A stretch of 64,000 bases of DNA from an uncultured Methanomassiliicoccaceae archaeon (GTDB lineage: Archaea; Thermoplasmatota; Thermoplasmata; Methanomassiliicoccales; Methanomethylophilaceae). Location of the stretch: assembly GCA_905187815.1 (NCBI GenBank), contig CAJJJM010000002.1:62001-126000 (forward strand), in the 5' to 3' direction. A program made the translations under genes and the position numbers. The notes beneath the pieces were generated by a model. The model worked only from the letters and a program-made list of their open reading frames with translations, searched no databases and had not been told where the DNA came from. Shown here piece after piece: positions 44,425-52,930 of this stretch. Position 1 is the stretch's first letter. Each line of letters starts with the position of its first letter.

Positions 44425-44645
44425 TAAACTATTAAATACGATGCAAAACTAACGGTAACTCAGAAGTGCCTACTGGGTTCAGATGTCGAAGGTAGGCGCG
44501 TTCGACCCTTACAAACGATTTACCGGGGGCCGACCTTACGGCCCTCGGGAACTTCCATCGTCTCTCGAACACAGCGTCAGCGCTTCATTTTTCAGAACGT
44601 ATCGGACGGGGCAGTACGATTTCCGTCATGCCCGTGACGGTTTTC
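44425..44645 (+). ncRNA. Candidate structured RNA or attenuator upstream of purH
   Basis: The region 44269-44732 has no supported protein gene. ATTAAATA (44430-44437) could start a transcript near 44460. Stems follow: GTGCCTAC (44466-44473) with GTAGGCGC, and GGGCCG with CGGCCC at about 44527-44545. The last hairpin, CCGTCA (44623-44628) with TGACGG (44635-44640), is followed by TTTTC, like an intrinsic terminator. An upstream GACGG (44605-44609) can pair instead with CCGTC (44623-44627), so two exclusive folds are possible. It does not match the ZTP riboswitch consensus as I know it. Confidence 0.4.
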
Positions 44646-44732
44646 GTAGGGCCGCGATGACATGTTTATCTATCGGTATCCGATTCGAATCACGCATACA
44701 TGGATATGCGCCTCGATTGAGGGGGTATTCCA

Positions 44733-46286
44733 CTGTCAAAGATCAGCAGAGCAATCATCAGTGTCTCGGACAAAACCGGCGTCGTCGACTTCGCGAAGGA
44801 GCTGGCCGCCATGGGTGTGGAGATCATCTCCACCGGCGGGACGTACAAACTTCTGAAAGAGAACGGCATCGCGGTGAAGGAGGTCGAGGAGGTCACCGGC
44901 TTCCCCGAGATGCTGGACGGTCGCGTGAAGACGCTCCACCCGATGATCCACGCGGGCATCCTCGCCCGCAGGGACGTCAAGGAGCACATGGACGCCATCG
45001 CCGCCAAGGGCATCAAGCCGATCGACATGGTCGTTGTCAACCTGTACCCCTTCAAGCAGACCGTCCTCAAGGACGGCGTCACATTCGACGAGATCGTAGA
45101 GAACATCGACATCGGCGGCCCCAGCATGATCCGCGCCGCGGCGAAGAACTACAAATCGGTGGCAGTCGTCACAGAGCCCGCCCAGTACGCCGAGATCGTC
45201 GCCGAGCTGAAGGAGAAGGGGGAGGTCTCCGAGGAGCTCCACGGCAAGCTCATGGCCGAGGCCTTCGTCAACACCGCCAACTACGACAGCATGATCGCGT
45301 CCCAGATGTACAAGAGGTTCTGCACAGGGTTCCCCGAGAGCTTCCCCATCCCCCTGGAGAAGGTCGAGGACCTCAGGTACGGCGAGAACCCCAACCAGAA
45401 GGCCGCCTTCTACAAGGACCCCTTCACACCCGGCCCCACGGTCGCCAGGGCGGAGCACCTCCAGCACGGCAAGCAGCTGTCCTACAACAACATCCTGGAT
45501 CTGGACAAGGCAATGGACATCTGCATGGACTTCGAGAGGCCCACAGCCGTCGTCATGAAGCACACCAACCCCTGCGGACTCGCCTCCGCCGACAACATCT
45601 ACGACGCGTTCATGACGGCGTACAACGTCGATCCCCTCTCCGCCTTCGGCTGCGTCATCTGCCTCAACAGGCCCTGCACGGTGGAGGTCGCCAAGGAGAT
45701 CTCCCAGCACTTCGTCGAGGCCGTCATCTGCCCCGATTACGAGGAGGGCGCGGTTGAGATCATGGAGGTCAAGAAGAACATCCGCCTGCTCAGGACCAAC
45801 TGTCCCATCGGCCCCTCCGAGAGGGTCAGGGAGTACAAGATGAAGAAGGTCCAGGGAGGGATGCTGGTCCAGACCGACGAGGACGTCGTCATCGACCCCA
45901 AGAACCTGAAGGTCGTCACCGAGCGCGCCCCCACGGAGGAGGAGATCCACTCCCTGCTCTTCGCATGGAAGCTGGCCAAGCACGTCACCTCCAACGCCGT
46001 CGTCTACGTACGCGGCGAGCGCGCCGTCGGAATCGGGGCCGGCCAGATGAGCCGTGTGGACTCCGCCAAGATCGCGACCATGAAGGCGAACGAGCCCACG
46101 CAGGGCTGCGTCATGGCCTCCGATGCGTTCTTCCCCTTCAGGGACGGCGTCGACGAGGCGGCAAACGCCGGGGTCACAGCCATCATCCAGCCCGGAGGCA
46201 GCATCAGGGACCAGGAGGTCATCGACGCCGCCAACGAGCACGGCATGGCCATGGTCTTCACCGGCTGCCGCGTGTTCAGGCACTGA
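44733..46286 (+). CDS. purH: Bifunctional AICAR transformylase / IMP cyclohydrolase PurH, likely non-ATG start
   Basis: 517 residues if started at CTG 44733. IMP cyclohydrolase domain (1-~195): the conserved ISRAIISVSDKTGVV lies before the first ATG (44811), so translation must begin upstream. An in-frame TGA at 44718 limits the start to 44721-44733. GAGGGGGT at 44719-44726 points to CTG 44733 (or ATT 44727). AICAR transformylase domain (~200-517) is complete, with KHTNPCGLA and the end ITGCRVF-like TGCRVFRH. A TATA-like TGTTTATC lies at about 44664-44671. Confidence 0.9.
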   Translation: MSKISRAIISVSDKTGVVDFAKELAAMGVEIISTGGTYKLLKENGIAVKEVEEVTGFPEMLDGRVKTLHPMIHAGILARRDVKEHMDAIAAKGIKPIDMVVVNLYPFKQTVLKDGVTFDEIVENIDIGGPSMIRAAAKNYKSVAVVTEPAQYAEIVAELKEKGEVSEELHGKLMAEAFVNTANYDSMIASQMYKRFCTGFPESFPIPLEKVEDLRYGENPNQKAAFYKDPFTPGPTVARAEHLQHGKQLSYNNILDLDKAMDICMDFERPTAVVMKHTNPCGLASADNIYDAFMTAYNVDPLSAFGCVICLNRPCTVEVAKEISQHFVEAVICPDYEEGAVEIMEVKKNIRLLRTNCPIGPSERVREYKMKKVQGGMLVQTDEDVVIDPKNLKVVTERAPTEEEIHSLLFAWKLAKHVTSNAVVYVRGERAVGIGAGQMSRVDSAKIATMKANEPTQGCVMASDAFFPFRDGVDEAANAGVTAIIQPGGSIRDQEVIDAANEHGMAMVFTGCRVFRH

Positions 46287-46295
46287 AACTCAAAG

Positions 46296-46325
46296 GCGGG
46301 GGGTTCTCCCCCCGCACACTTCCTT
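46296..46325 (+). terminator. Terminator after purH
   Basis: GCGGGGGG (46296-46303) and CCCCCCGC (46308-46315) form a perfect 8-base stem with a TTCT loop, followed by ACACTTCCTTTTCTC. Confidence 0.75.
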
Positions 46326-46367
46326 TTCTCAGCACACATTATAAGGCCCGGCGGGCATGCGGTCGCC

Positions 46368-47381
46368 ATGGGATGCAAGTGCCCCTGCGGCAAAGAGTAC
46401 GGCTTCGACCCGATAGGTTACTGGGTATGTCCCGGGTGCAGGACTATGAACGATTCCGGCCCGCTCGGGGGCAGGAAGGACGACGTTCTGGACCCCGACA
46501 TGGTCGACGGGCTCGTGAGGGATGCGACGGAGTTCTCCCCCCATGCGGACGCCTCGGTCAGGGCCCATCCCGATTCCTGGGAGGCATGGTACTCGCTCGG
46601 GGCCACATACGCGTCCCGCGGCAACGTCCTGCAGGCGGGATACATCTGGACCAAGGCATCATACCTCATCGGCGTCCCGGAGTCGCTCGAGAGGTTCGTG
46701 AACCGCTGCGCGTCGACGATGGCCGACTGCATCATCAGGGTCTCCGTCACGGGCGGCAAGTGCAACATCCCCTACACATACGGTCTCGAGTACGCATGCG
46801 CCCACCGCCTCGACGGGAAGGTGTCGTTCTGCGGATCCGTGTACGACCGTCTCACGGAGGGTAGGTCCGAGGCCGTTCCGCGGGATGCATTCGCGCTGAG
46901 GAACCTGACGTCCATGGTGATGCTCCAGAGGATCTGCCTGCTTCCGGACATCAGGGACCACATACCCCTGCTGAGGCGCATCGTCGACGATGCCAGGGCC
47001 TACGGCGAGAGCCTCCCGAAGACGATCAACCCGTTGAAGAGGGCGATAGCCAGGAGGTCCGCGGAGTACACCGACCAGCTGTCCGAACCGTACCGTCTGG
47101 CACTGTCGGCGGCGGAGGCCGCGGTGGCCTCCTCGGACGGGGACAGGATTGCGGAGCTCGCCCGCATCCAGTCTGACGACGGGACCGCAGGGTTCGTCCA
47201 GAGGCTCTCCGACGCTGTCGCCAGAGGCGCCGATCTCAGCTACCTCCGTGCGACGAAGGGGTCCAAGGAGGACATATCGGCAGCGGAGTCCGCCATGCGC
47301 GCGGATGTGGATGCGTACGTGGGGATGTTCATGGACGGCGATGCCACCAGGGTCCCCGAGAATGCGGTCTACAGGGGATGA
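46368..47381 (+). CDS. Zinc-ribbon/TPR-like protein, function unknown
   Basis: 337 residues. N-terminal zinc ribbon (CKCPCG and CPGC, residues 3-26). A short TPR-like pair of helices lies near 65-100 (SWEAWYSLGATYASRGNVLQ). The rest is helical without a recognised family. TTATAA at about 46340-46345 lies 26 bases before the ATG. Stand-alone transcription unit between purH and the converging ferritin gene. Confidence 0.75.
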   Translation: MGCKCPCGKEYGFDPIGYWVCPGCRTMNDSGPLGGRKDDVLDPDMVDGLVRDATEFSPHADASVRAHPDSWEAWYSLGATYASRGNVLQAGYIWTKASYLIGVPESLERFVNRCASTMADCIIRVSVTGGKCNIPYTYGLEYACAHRLDGKVSFCGSVYDRLTEGRSEAVPRDAFALRNLTSMVMLQRICLLPDIRDHIPLLRRIVDDARAYGESLPKTINPLKRAIARRSAEYTDQLSEPYRLALSAAEAAVASSDGDRIAELARIQSDDGTAGFVQRLSDAVARGADLSYLRATKGSKEDISAAESAMRADVDAYVGMFMDGDATRVPENAVYRG

Positions 47382-47395
47382 CTTAAGAGGTTTAA

Positions 47396-47413
47396 GGGCC
47401 GGAGGTCCGGCCC
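47396..47413. terminator. Bidirectional hairpin between the zinc-ribbon gene and ferritin
   Basis: GGGCCGG (47396-47402) pairs with CCGGCCC (47407-47413). Converging genes end on both sides; TTAAACC follows on the minus strand. Confidence 0.65.
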
Positions 47414-47420
47414 AGGGGGC

Positions 47421-47912
47421 TCAGGCCTCCCTCGACTTCATCTCGCTGTCGAGGTGGTAGAGTCCGAACCCACCCTCCTTGGCGAAGAGTCTGTACTTCT
47501 CCATCAGGTCCTTGGCGTCCTTTTCCTCCTCGCACTGCTCTGCGATGAACCACTCCATGAACTGCATGGTGCGGTAGTCCTTGGCCTCGACGGCAGCGGC
47601 GTAGATCGCGTGGATCAGGGAGGTAACGTACTGCTCGTGCTCGTAGGCGGCCTTCAGCGGGTCGTCGAGGGCCTCGTACGTCCTGTCGGGCTTGGCGATG
47701 GCCTCAAGGACGACCTTTTGGTCGTTGTCGTGGAGGTAGCGGTAGATCTTCATGCCGTGCTCCATCTCCTCGGCGGCCTGCACCTCGAACCAGTGCGCGA
47801 AGCCGTCCAGGTTCCTGTCGGTGTAGAAGTTCGCCATGTCCAGATACAGATACGCGGAGTACAGCTCCTTGTTGATCTGGTCGTTCAGAAGTTTGTAGAC
47901 CTTGTCTTCCAT
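47421..47912 (-). CDS. ftn: Ferritin
   Basis: 163 residues. Non-haem ferritin that oxidises and stores iron in a 24-mer shell. Ferroxidase ligands visible: Glu in INKELYSAYLYLDM (about 17), the E-x-x-H in AAEEMEHGMK (about 49-52), Glu near AYEHEQYV and in EWFIAEQCEEEKDA. The four-helix length is normal. Single gene. Confidence 0.95.
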   Translation of the reverse strand: MEDKVYKLLNDQINKELYSAYLYLDMANFYTDRNLDGFAHWFEVQAAEEMEHGMKIYRYLHDNDQKVVLEAIAKPDRTYEALDDPLKAAYEHEQYVTSLIHAIYAAAVEAKDYRTMQFMEWFIAEQCEEEKDAKDLMEKYRLFAKEGGFGLYHLDSEMKSREA

Positions 47913-47980
47913 TTTCTCAACTCCGGATCCGACGATAGTATTCCGGAGGGATAATGGCGGTATGCGATTTACGGGTGTTG

Positions 47981-48010
47981 GTCGTCCCGGCGGTGCTTCG
48001 CCGGGACGAC
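47981..48010. terminator. Long perfect hairpin downstream of the small zinc-finger gene
   Basis: GTCGTCCCGGCG (47981-47992) pairs with CGCCGGGACGAC (47999-48010), a 12-base stem with a 6-base loop, just past the stop at 48018 on the minus strand. Confidence 0.6.
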
Positions 48011-48017
48011 GGGAGAA

Positions 48018-48230
48018 TCAGTTGTGGAACTCCTCGGCGACCTCTTCGAGGTCCTCGGGGATGATCGGTTTGCCCTCGGCCTTCCTCTTCATGTGGCCGC
48101 CAGGGCCTCCGCGGTCGATCCTGGCCTTCTCGAGGCACTCGGGGTCGTCGCAGACGAACGCGGCGTACACGATGTTCTTGCAGGGTTTCCCGCAGTACTC
48201 GCACGTGTAATCTTCCAGGTTCAGTACCAT
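48018..48230 (-). CDS. Small zinc-finger protein, function unknown
   Basis: 70 residues. CEYCGKPC and CDDPEC provide four or more cysteines for a treble-clef-like zinc site; a basic, Gly-rich middle (RGGPGGHMKRKAEG) and an acidic C-terminus follow. No family recognised. It lies between ferritin and nadC on the same strand but is separated from both by hairpins. Confidence 0.7.
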   Translation of the reverse strand: MVLNLEDYTCEYCGKPCKNIVYAAFVCDDPECLEKARIDRGGPGGHMKRKAEGKPIIPEDLEEVAEEFHN

Positions 48231-48278
48231 GCGTCCGTAATCCCCCGATGCAGATTAAAACTCGTCGGAACGCCGGGG

Positions 48279-48299
48279 TGCGGGGACCGTGTCCCCGCA
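48279..48299 (-). terminator. Hairpin after nadC
   Basis: TGCGGGGAC (48279-48287) pairs with GTCCCCGCA (48291-48299), a perfect 9-base stem ten bases beyond the nadC stop. There is no T-run on the minus strand. Confidence 0.5.
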
Positions 48300-48308
48300 G
48301 GGCCCGGT

Positions 48309-49109
48309 TCAGTTGATGTCCATGGAGAATTGGACCGCGTGGGCGGAATGGGTAAGGCATCCCATGGAGACGATGTCCGCCTTCCCGATGTACTGGGGGA
48401 TCATGTCGACGGTGATGTCGCCGGACGCCTCCACCAGGATGCGGTCGTTGACGGCCTTCACCGCGTCGCGGATCTCGCCTGTCATCTCCGGTCCCACGTT
48501 GTCGGCCATGATTATGTCCGCGCCCATCTCCGCCGCCGTGACGGCATCCTCGACGGTGGTGACCTCGATCTCGACCTTCAGGGAGAACGATGCTTTGGAG
48601 ACCCTCTCCATCGCGGTCTTCACGGATCCGCATGCGCGGATGTGGTTGTCCTTGATGAGGATCATCGAGTCCAGGTCCGCCCTGTGCGGGTCCCCTCCCG
48701 CGACCGCGACCGCCTTCTTCTGGAGGGGTCCGAAGCCGGGGACCGTCTTGCGGGTGGCGGCGATGATGATCTTCCCGTCCGCCTTCTCCACCGCCTCAGC
48801 GGTCTTGGTGGCCACGCCGCTCATGTTCATGAGGATGTTGAGGGCGGTCCTCTCCGCTGTGATCATCCCGGAGAGCGGTCCGGATATGGACATGATGCGG
48901 GCTCCCGCCTTTACGCGGTCACCGTCCTTGACGAGGGCGGTGGCGTCGGCGCCGACGAGGGAGAACACATCCGCGGCCTCCTCCAGCCCTGCCACGACGG
49001 CGTCGGCCTCGCATGTGATGTACGCGGTCCCGTCGGTGTCGGGGACCGTGAGCTCTGTGGTGATGTCGCCCTTGCCGACATCGGCTTTGAGGAATGCGCC
49101 CAGATCCAT
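48309..49109 (-). CDS. nadC: Carboxylating nicotinate-nucleotide pyrophosphorylase (quinolinate phosphoribosyltransferase)
   Basis: 266 residues from ATG 49109; a GTG at 49115 overlapping the upstream stop is also possible. Makes nicotinate mononucleotide from quinolinate and PRPP in NAD synthesis. Signatures: KGDITTELTV near the N-terminus, AERTALNILMNMSGVAT, ATRKTVPGFGPLQKKAV with the basic substrate residues, and ILIKDNHI. nadA and nadB are not in the window. Coupled to the upstream beta-CASP gene, with which it shares an overlapping start/stop region. Confidence 0.95.
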   Translation of the reverse strand: MDLGAFLKADVGKGDITTELTVPDTDGTAYITCEADAVVAGLEEAADVFSLVGADATALVKDGDRVKAGARIMSISGPLSGMITAERTALNILMNMSGVATKTAEAVEKADGKIIIAATRKTVPGFGPLQKKAVAVAGGDPHRADLDSMILIKDNHIRACGSVKTAMERVSKASFSLKVEIEVTTVEDAVTAAEMGADIIMADNVGPEMTGEIRDAVKAVNDRILVEASGDITVDMIPQYIGKADIVSMGCLTHSAHAVQFSMDIN

Positions 49110-49111
49110 GG

Positions 49112-50347
49112 TCACACATCCAGCTCGAACTCCTCGCCGGTCTGCGGGAGTATGACGTTGTAGTCGCTGAGGTCGTCCAGGAACGCCTCCCTGGCCTCCG
49201 AGTGCATGATGATGACGTTGTCGGGGTCGCAGGCCTTGACGAAGTCCACGATCTGGCTGTGGTCGGCGTGGGCGGAGAAGTCGTACTTCTGGAGCTCGCA
49301 TTCGATCTTCACGATCTCCCCGTCGATCTTCACGCATCCCTCCTCCATGAGGAGCCTGCCGTTGGTGTCCTCGGCCTGGTATCCGACGAGGAGGATGGCG
49401 CTCTTCGGGTCGTTCTTCAGCTGGTTGAGGTACCTCAGGACGGGTCCGCCGTCCAGCATCCCGCCGGTGGTGACGATGATCTGGCCCTTGATCGCGGCGT
49501 CCCTGTTGGCTGGCCTCCTCACCTCGTGGAACCTCTTCTTAGCGTTCCTGAGCTGCCTGGGGTCCCTGAGGTACTCGGGGTAGTCGAGGAACAGGCGTGT
49601 GACGGCCCTGCCCATTCCGTCGACCCACATTTCGTAGCCCAGGTCCTTGAGCAGGAGCATGATCTCCTGGGTCCTGCCGACGGCGAAGCATGGGATCAGG
49701 ACGGTCCCTCCGCGGTCGATGACCTCGTCGATCTTGGCGATGAAGTCGTCCTCGGTCTGCTTTCTCGGAGGGTGGTTGCGCCCTCCGTATGTCCCCTCGA
49801 TGAACAGGTTCGTGCAGTCCTTGGGCTTGGCGCCGCCGACGAGCCTCTGGATCTCGGTGTGGATGTCTCCGGAGTAGATCGTGCTGCAGTCGCGGCTGAA
49901 CTCGAACATGGCCGCTCCGGGGATGTGGCCCGCGTCGAGCATGCTGACGTCCACGTGGTTGATCGTGATGTCGTCCCCGTAGGTCATCGGGACGACGCTC
50001 TGCATCGTCTTCTCGATGTCGTCCATGGAGTACGGCTGGACGTAGTCCTCGGCCTTGGCGATCTTGAGTGTGTCCTTCATCATGAGCTCGGAGATCTCCG
50101 CGGTCAGAGGGGTGGTGAACAGGTCGCACCTGTCCCTGCCGACGACCTGGGGCACCATGCCGCAGTGGTCGAGGTGCGAGTGGGTCAGGAACATGTAGTC
50201 GATCTTGGGCGCCGTGAGGGGGAACTCGGGGGGCTTGGTGGGACTCAGGCCGTACTCGACCAGAACCGTCATGCCGTCCCCTTCCATAGTCATCCCCATG
50301 CGGCCGACCATGTCCGCGCCGCCCAGGAATTTGAATTTCATTTTCAT
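49112..50347 (-). CDS. Beta-CASP metallo-beta-lactamase nuclease (aCPSF2-like)
   Basis: 411 residues. RNA-processing nuclease of the CPSF/beta-CASP family. Motif 2 HSHLDHCG (near 58), motif 3 LDAGHIPGAA, motif 4 YSGDIHTE, beta-CASP motifs in the insert (IPCFAVGRTQEI; TTGGMLDGGP) and the C-terminal KYDFSAHADH. It lacks N-terminal KH domains, so it is the short aCPSF2 type. ATG 50347 is chosen over TTG 50356 because GGAG lies at the right distance. Confidence 0.9.
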   Translation of the reverse strand: MKMKFKFLGGADMVGRMGMTMEGDGMTVLVEYGLSPTKPPEFPLTAPKIDYMFLTHSHLDHCGMVPQVVGRDRCDLFTTPLTAEISELMMKDTLKIAKAEDYVQPYSMDDIEKTMQSVVPMTYGDDITINHVDVSMLDAGHIPGAAMFEFSRDCSTIYSGDIHTEIQRLVGGAKPKDCTNLFIEGTYGGRNHPPRKQTEDDFIAKIDEVIDRGGTVLIPCFAVGRTQEIMLLLKDLGYEMWVDGMGRAVTRLFLDYPEYLRDPRQLRNAKKRFHEVRRPANRDAAIKGQIIVTTGGMLDGGPVLRYLNQLKNDPKSAILLVGYQAEDTNGRLLMEEGCVKIDGEIVKIECELQKYDFSAHADHSQIVDFVKACDPDNVIIMHSEAREAFLDDLSDYNVILPQTGEEFELDV

Positions 50348-50688
50348 TCGTCTCAACTCCTTTTCGTAATGCCTCCGTGGAGGGCTTTGTGAAAGGGGGC
50401 GAACCCCCCTTGACTGTGATGATGATACAGGACCGCGCGTCCCGTATTATAAGGATAATAAGGGTAGCGGCACTCCATATATCTACTTTGGGGGTGATTC
50501 CACATGCGTTATGGAAGTGTCGCCCCACATAGCCAGATGCATCCGGGGCGCCCCCGGCCAGGGTCCCGCGGGACATGTGTACTGGTCGACGTCGTTAGCC
50601 CTTCCTAAGTCTCACATAGCCAGACGATGCGTTTGCAGGGGTCCCGATTCGATAAGTGTTAAATCCTGTTTCGACCGTTACACTAGCC
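50348..50688. promoter_or_regulatory. 341-base divergent region between the beta-CASP and acidic-repeat genes
   Basis: No gene seen. On the left, two small hairpins (CCTCC/GGAGG at 50372-50383 and AGGGGG/CCCCC at about 50394-50409) lie in the beta-CASP leader. TTATAA-type elements occur at about 50453-50465 (both strands). On the right, GTTAAAT at about 50658-50664 is 28 bases before the ATG at 50689, giving a leaderless mRNA for the acidic-repeat protein. Confidence 0.45.
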
Positions 50689-52812
50689 ATGGGAGCACTC
50701 GACAAGAAAATCTTCAGTGGCGTGGCCATAGTGTCAGCCCTGCTCTTCGTGGTGTCCGCCGTGATGCTTCTCGCGAACGGAGGCGACATAGCCGCCGATG
50801 ACAACGGCACCGCGCTGTACATTCTGATCGTATCCGGCCTACTCACAGTCGTCTTCGGAGCCGCGCTGGTGATGGACCGTTCCAGCTTCGTCAGGACGCT
50901 TAGCGGCGGACTGGCAGCGCTCACGGGAATACTGTTCCTGGCGGTGCCGTTCGCAGGAGGCAGCACCGGGACGCTCCTGGCAGTCGCGTCCATCGTCGCG
51001 GCAGTGACGATCATCGCCGACATGCTCGCCCTCTGGGTCTCACGCGTTTACGGGGCGATGTACGTCGCGGCCGTCCTCGCGGCCGTCGAGATCGCCATGG
51101 GCATCATGTACTTCGTCGGGTCCACCCAGGTCACGTACCATGCAATAGCGCTCATCGTCTTCGGTGTCTGGCTCGCTCTGTCCGCGTACGTCTTCGGGTT
51201 CGTCAAGGTCGAATCATCGATCAGGACCAGGGAGGTCAAGGAGGATCTCCAGACGCAGAGGGGAGAGAGGCCCCAGGCCAAGAACAAGAAGGCCACCAAG
51301 AAGGCGAAGAAGCCCGAGAAGAAGGACGCCGTCCCCAAGGAGGCCCCGAAGGATGAGTCCAAGGAGGCACCCAAAGAGGAGCCCAAGACGGAGCCCAAGG
51401 TCGAGGCACCCAAGGAGGCCCCGAAGGAGGAGCCCAAGAACGTCGAGGAAACCGTCGAGGAGAAGCCGAGGCCCAGGCCCGCACCCAGGACCGTCGAGCT
51501 CCCCAAGAGGAACGTCCAGCCCCAGAGGCCCGCGGAGGCCCCGAAGGATGAGTCCAAGGAGGCACCTAAAGAGGAGCCCAAGACGGAGCCCAAGGTCGAG
51601 GCACCCAAGGAGGCTCCGAAGGAGGAGTCCAAGGCGGCGCAGAAACCCCCTGCAAAGTCGATGGACGACTTCATGAAGAAGCTCATGTCCTCCGAGAACG
51701 CCAACAGGGTCAAGCGCGAGGCCCCCAAGGCCGAGGAGCACACGGCAGTCGTCGAGAGGGAGGCACCCGCTCCCGTGACGACCGTGGACGAGATCCCTGC
51801 TGAACCGGTCGAACCGGTTGTGGAGCCGGAGCCGGCGATTGTGGACGAGGTCGTGGTTTCAGAGGAACCCGTCGAGGAGCCAGAACCCACGGCGATGGAG
51901 TCGGCTGTGGCAGAGGAGGTTGTCGCGATCGTGGACGAGGAGCCTGTCGCCGAACCTGATGAACCAATCGAACCCGAGGTGGAGCCAGAGGCCATCGTCG
52001 AGGAGCCGGTCGATGACGGTCATGAGGGATCGGAACCCGATGCCCAGGAGGCAGTCGAAGTTCAGGTCGACGAGGAGCCGATCGCTGAGGTCATCGCAGA
52101 ATCCGAGGAGGTCGTGGACGAGGAGCCTGCCATAGCAGACGAGTCCCCATACGAACCCGTAGAGGAACCCGTAGAATCCATCGAACCCGAGGTCCAGGCC
52201 GAGGTGGAAGCCGAGGTGGAAGCCGAGGAGCCGGTCAAGGAACCTGAGATCGTCACCGAGGTGGAGCCCGCGGAACCCGTGTCTGAGGCCGTAGAGCCCG
52301 AATACGCTGCAGTCGAGCCCGAGCCGCAGCCGGAGGAGCCCGCGGCAGAGCCGGAAGCACCAGAGGCGTCCGAGACGGAGCCTGAGGCCATCATCGAGGA
52401 GGCACCCGCAGAGCCGGTGCCCGAGGAGCCCGCGGCAGAGATCAAGGTCGACGAGCCAGCGGTTCCGGCCGAGTCCGAGGACGAGGTCCTGGGAGAGGAC
52501 ATCTACACCGACTACTCCCCCGAGGCGGTCGTCCGCAGGGCCGCTTGGAACAAGGGCCTCAGGTGCAGGCGCGGATACGGCGAGTTCAACATCCCGGTGG
52601 CCTTCGTCAAGGGCAAGGTCGCGGTGTACGTCGATTCGGACGAACCGGACACCACCCACGACGCCGCCCTCAGGGAGATGGGATGGACCATCCTGAGGTA
52701 CGACGCATCCACTGTCACCGACGGAAAGGCGCAGGGCGACGAGATCGCGGCGGCGGTCAAGGCGAACATGCGCAGCGCCAAGGCCGCGGCGAAGAAGAAG
52801 TCCAAGAAGTGA
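50689..52812 (+). CDS. Membrane protein with long acidic repeats and a Vsr/DUF559-like C-terminal domain
   Basis: 707 residues. Residues 1-170 contain about six transmembrane segments. Residues 185-600 are low-complexity, rich in Pro, Glu, Val, Ala and Lys, with a near-identical ~30-residue block twice (APKDESKEAPKEEPKTEPKV). Residues 610-690 look like a compact alpha/beta fold: SPEAVVRRAAWNKGL, GKVAVYVDSDEP, then REMGWTILRYD, the ending typical of Vsr/DUF559 proteins. The nuclease acidic residues are not clearly kept, so it may be a non-catalytic DNA- or protein-binding version. No known function. Confidence 0.75.
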   Translation: MGALDKKIFSGVAIVSALLFVVSAVMLLANGGDIAADDNGTALYILIVSGLLTVVFGAALVMDRSSFVRTLSGGLAALTGILFLAVPFAGGSTGTLLAVASIVAAVTIIADMLALWVSRVYGAMYVAAVLAAVEIAMGIMYFVGSTQVTYHAIALIVFGVWLALSAYVFGFVKVESSIRTREVKEDLQTQRGERPQAKNKKATKKAKKPEKKDAVPKEAPKDESKEAPKEEPKTEPKVEAPKEAPKEEPKNVEETVEEKPRPRPAPRTVELPKRNVQPQRPAEAPKDESKEAPKEEPKTEPKVEAPKEAPKEESKAAQKPPAKSMDDFMKKLMSSENANRVKREAPKAEEHTAVVEREAPAPVTTVDEIPAEPVEPVVEPEPAIVDEVVVSEEPVEEPEPTAMESAVAEEVVAIVDEEPVAEPDEPIEPEVEPEAIVEEPVDDGHEGSEPDAQEAVEVQVDEEPIAEVIAESEEVVDEEPAIADESPYEPVEEPVESIEPEVQAEVEAEVEAEEPVKEPEIVTEVEPAEPVSEAVEPEYAAVEPEPQPEEPAAEPEAPEASETEPEAIIEEAPAEPVPEEPAAEIKVDEPAVPAESEDEVLGEDIYTDYSPEAVVRRAAWNKGLRCRRGYGEFNIPVAFVKGKVAVYVDSDEPDTTHDAALREMGWTILRYDASTVTDGKAQGDEIAAAVKANMRSAKAAAKKKSKK
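51341..51628 (+). repeat. Two ~93-base near-identical direct repeats in the acidic-repeat gene
   Basis: 51341-51433 and 51536-51628 are almost identical (offset 195 bases; single silent differences such as ACCC/ACCT). They encode the duplicated Pro/Glu/Lys block. Recent duplication within the coding sequence is likely, and the region may vary in length between strains. Confidence 0.75.
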
Positions 52813-52821
52813 CGCTCCAAC

Positions 52822-52852
52822 GCGGGGGCATCTCCCCCGCCCCTTTATTTTA
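52822..52852 (+). terminator. Terminator after the acidic-repeat gene
   Basis: GCGGGGG (52822-52828) pairs with CCCCCGC (52834-52840), followed by CCCTTTATTTT. Confidence 0.75.
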
Positions 52853-52930
52853 CACCCCAGCGACGCACGCACACGGGCGTACGCTACTTCTTTATAGGGA
52901 CATACAATCCCCCAGGCAGAGGCTGATAGA

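Noticed and set aside
44465..44510. tRNA-like pairing with a GTTCGA box
   Set aside because: A T-loop-like GTTCGA occurs, but no acceptor stem, D-arm or anticodon arm of tRNA geometry can be drawn around it.
44425..44645. ZTP (pfl) riboswitch upstream of purH
   Set aside because: The gene context is right, but I could not find the conserved pfl core or its 3' CGCCUGGGC-type segment; it is kept only as an unassigned structured leader.
44483..45757. 424-codon open frame overlapping purH
   Set aside because: It is out of frame with purH, rich in Arg/Gly/His as expected of a shadow frame in high-GC coding DNA, and has no recognisable domain.
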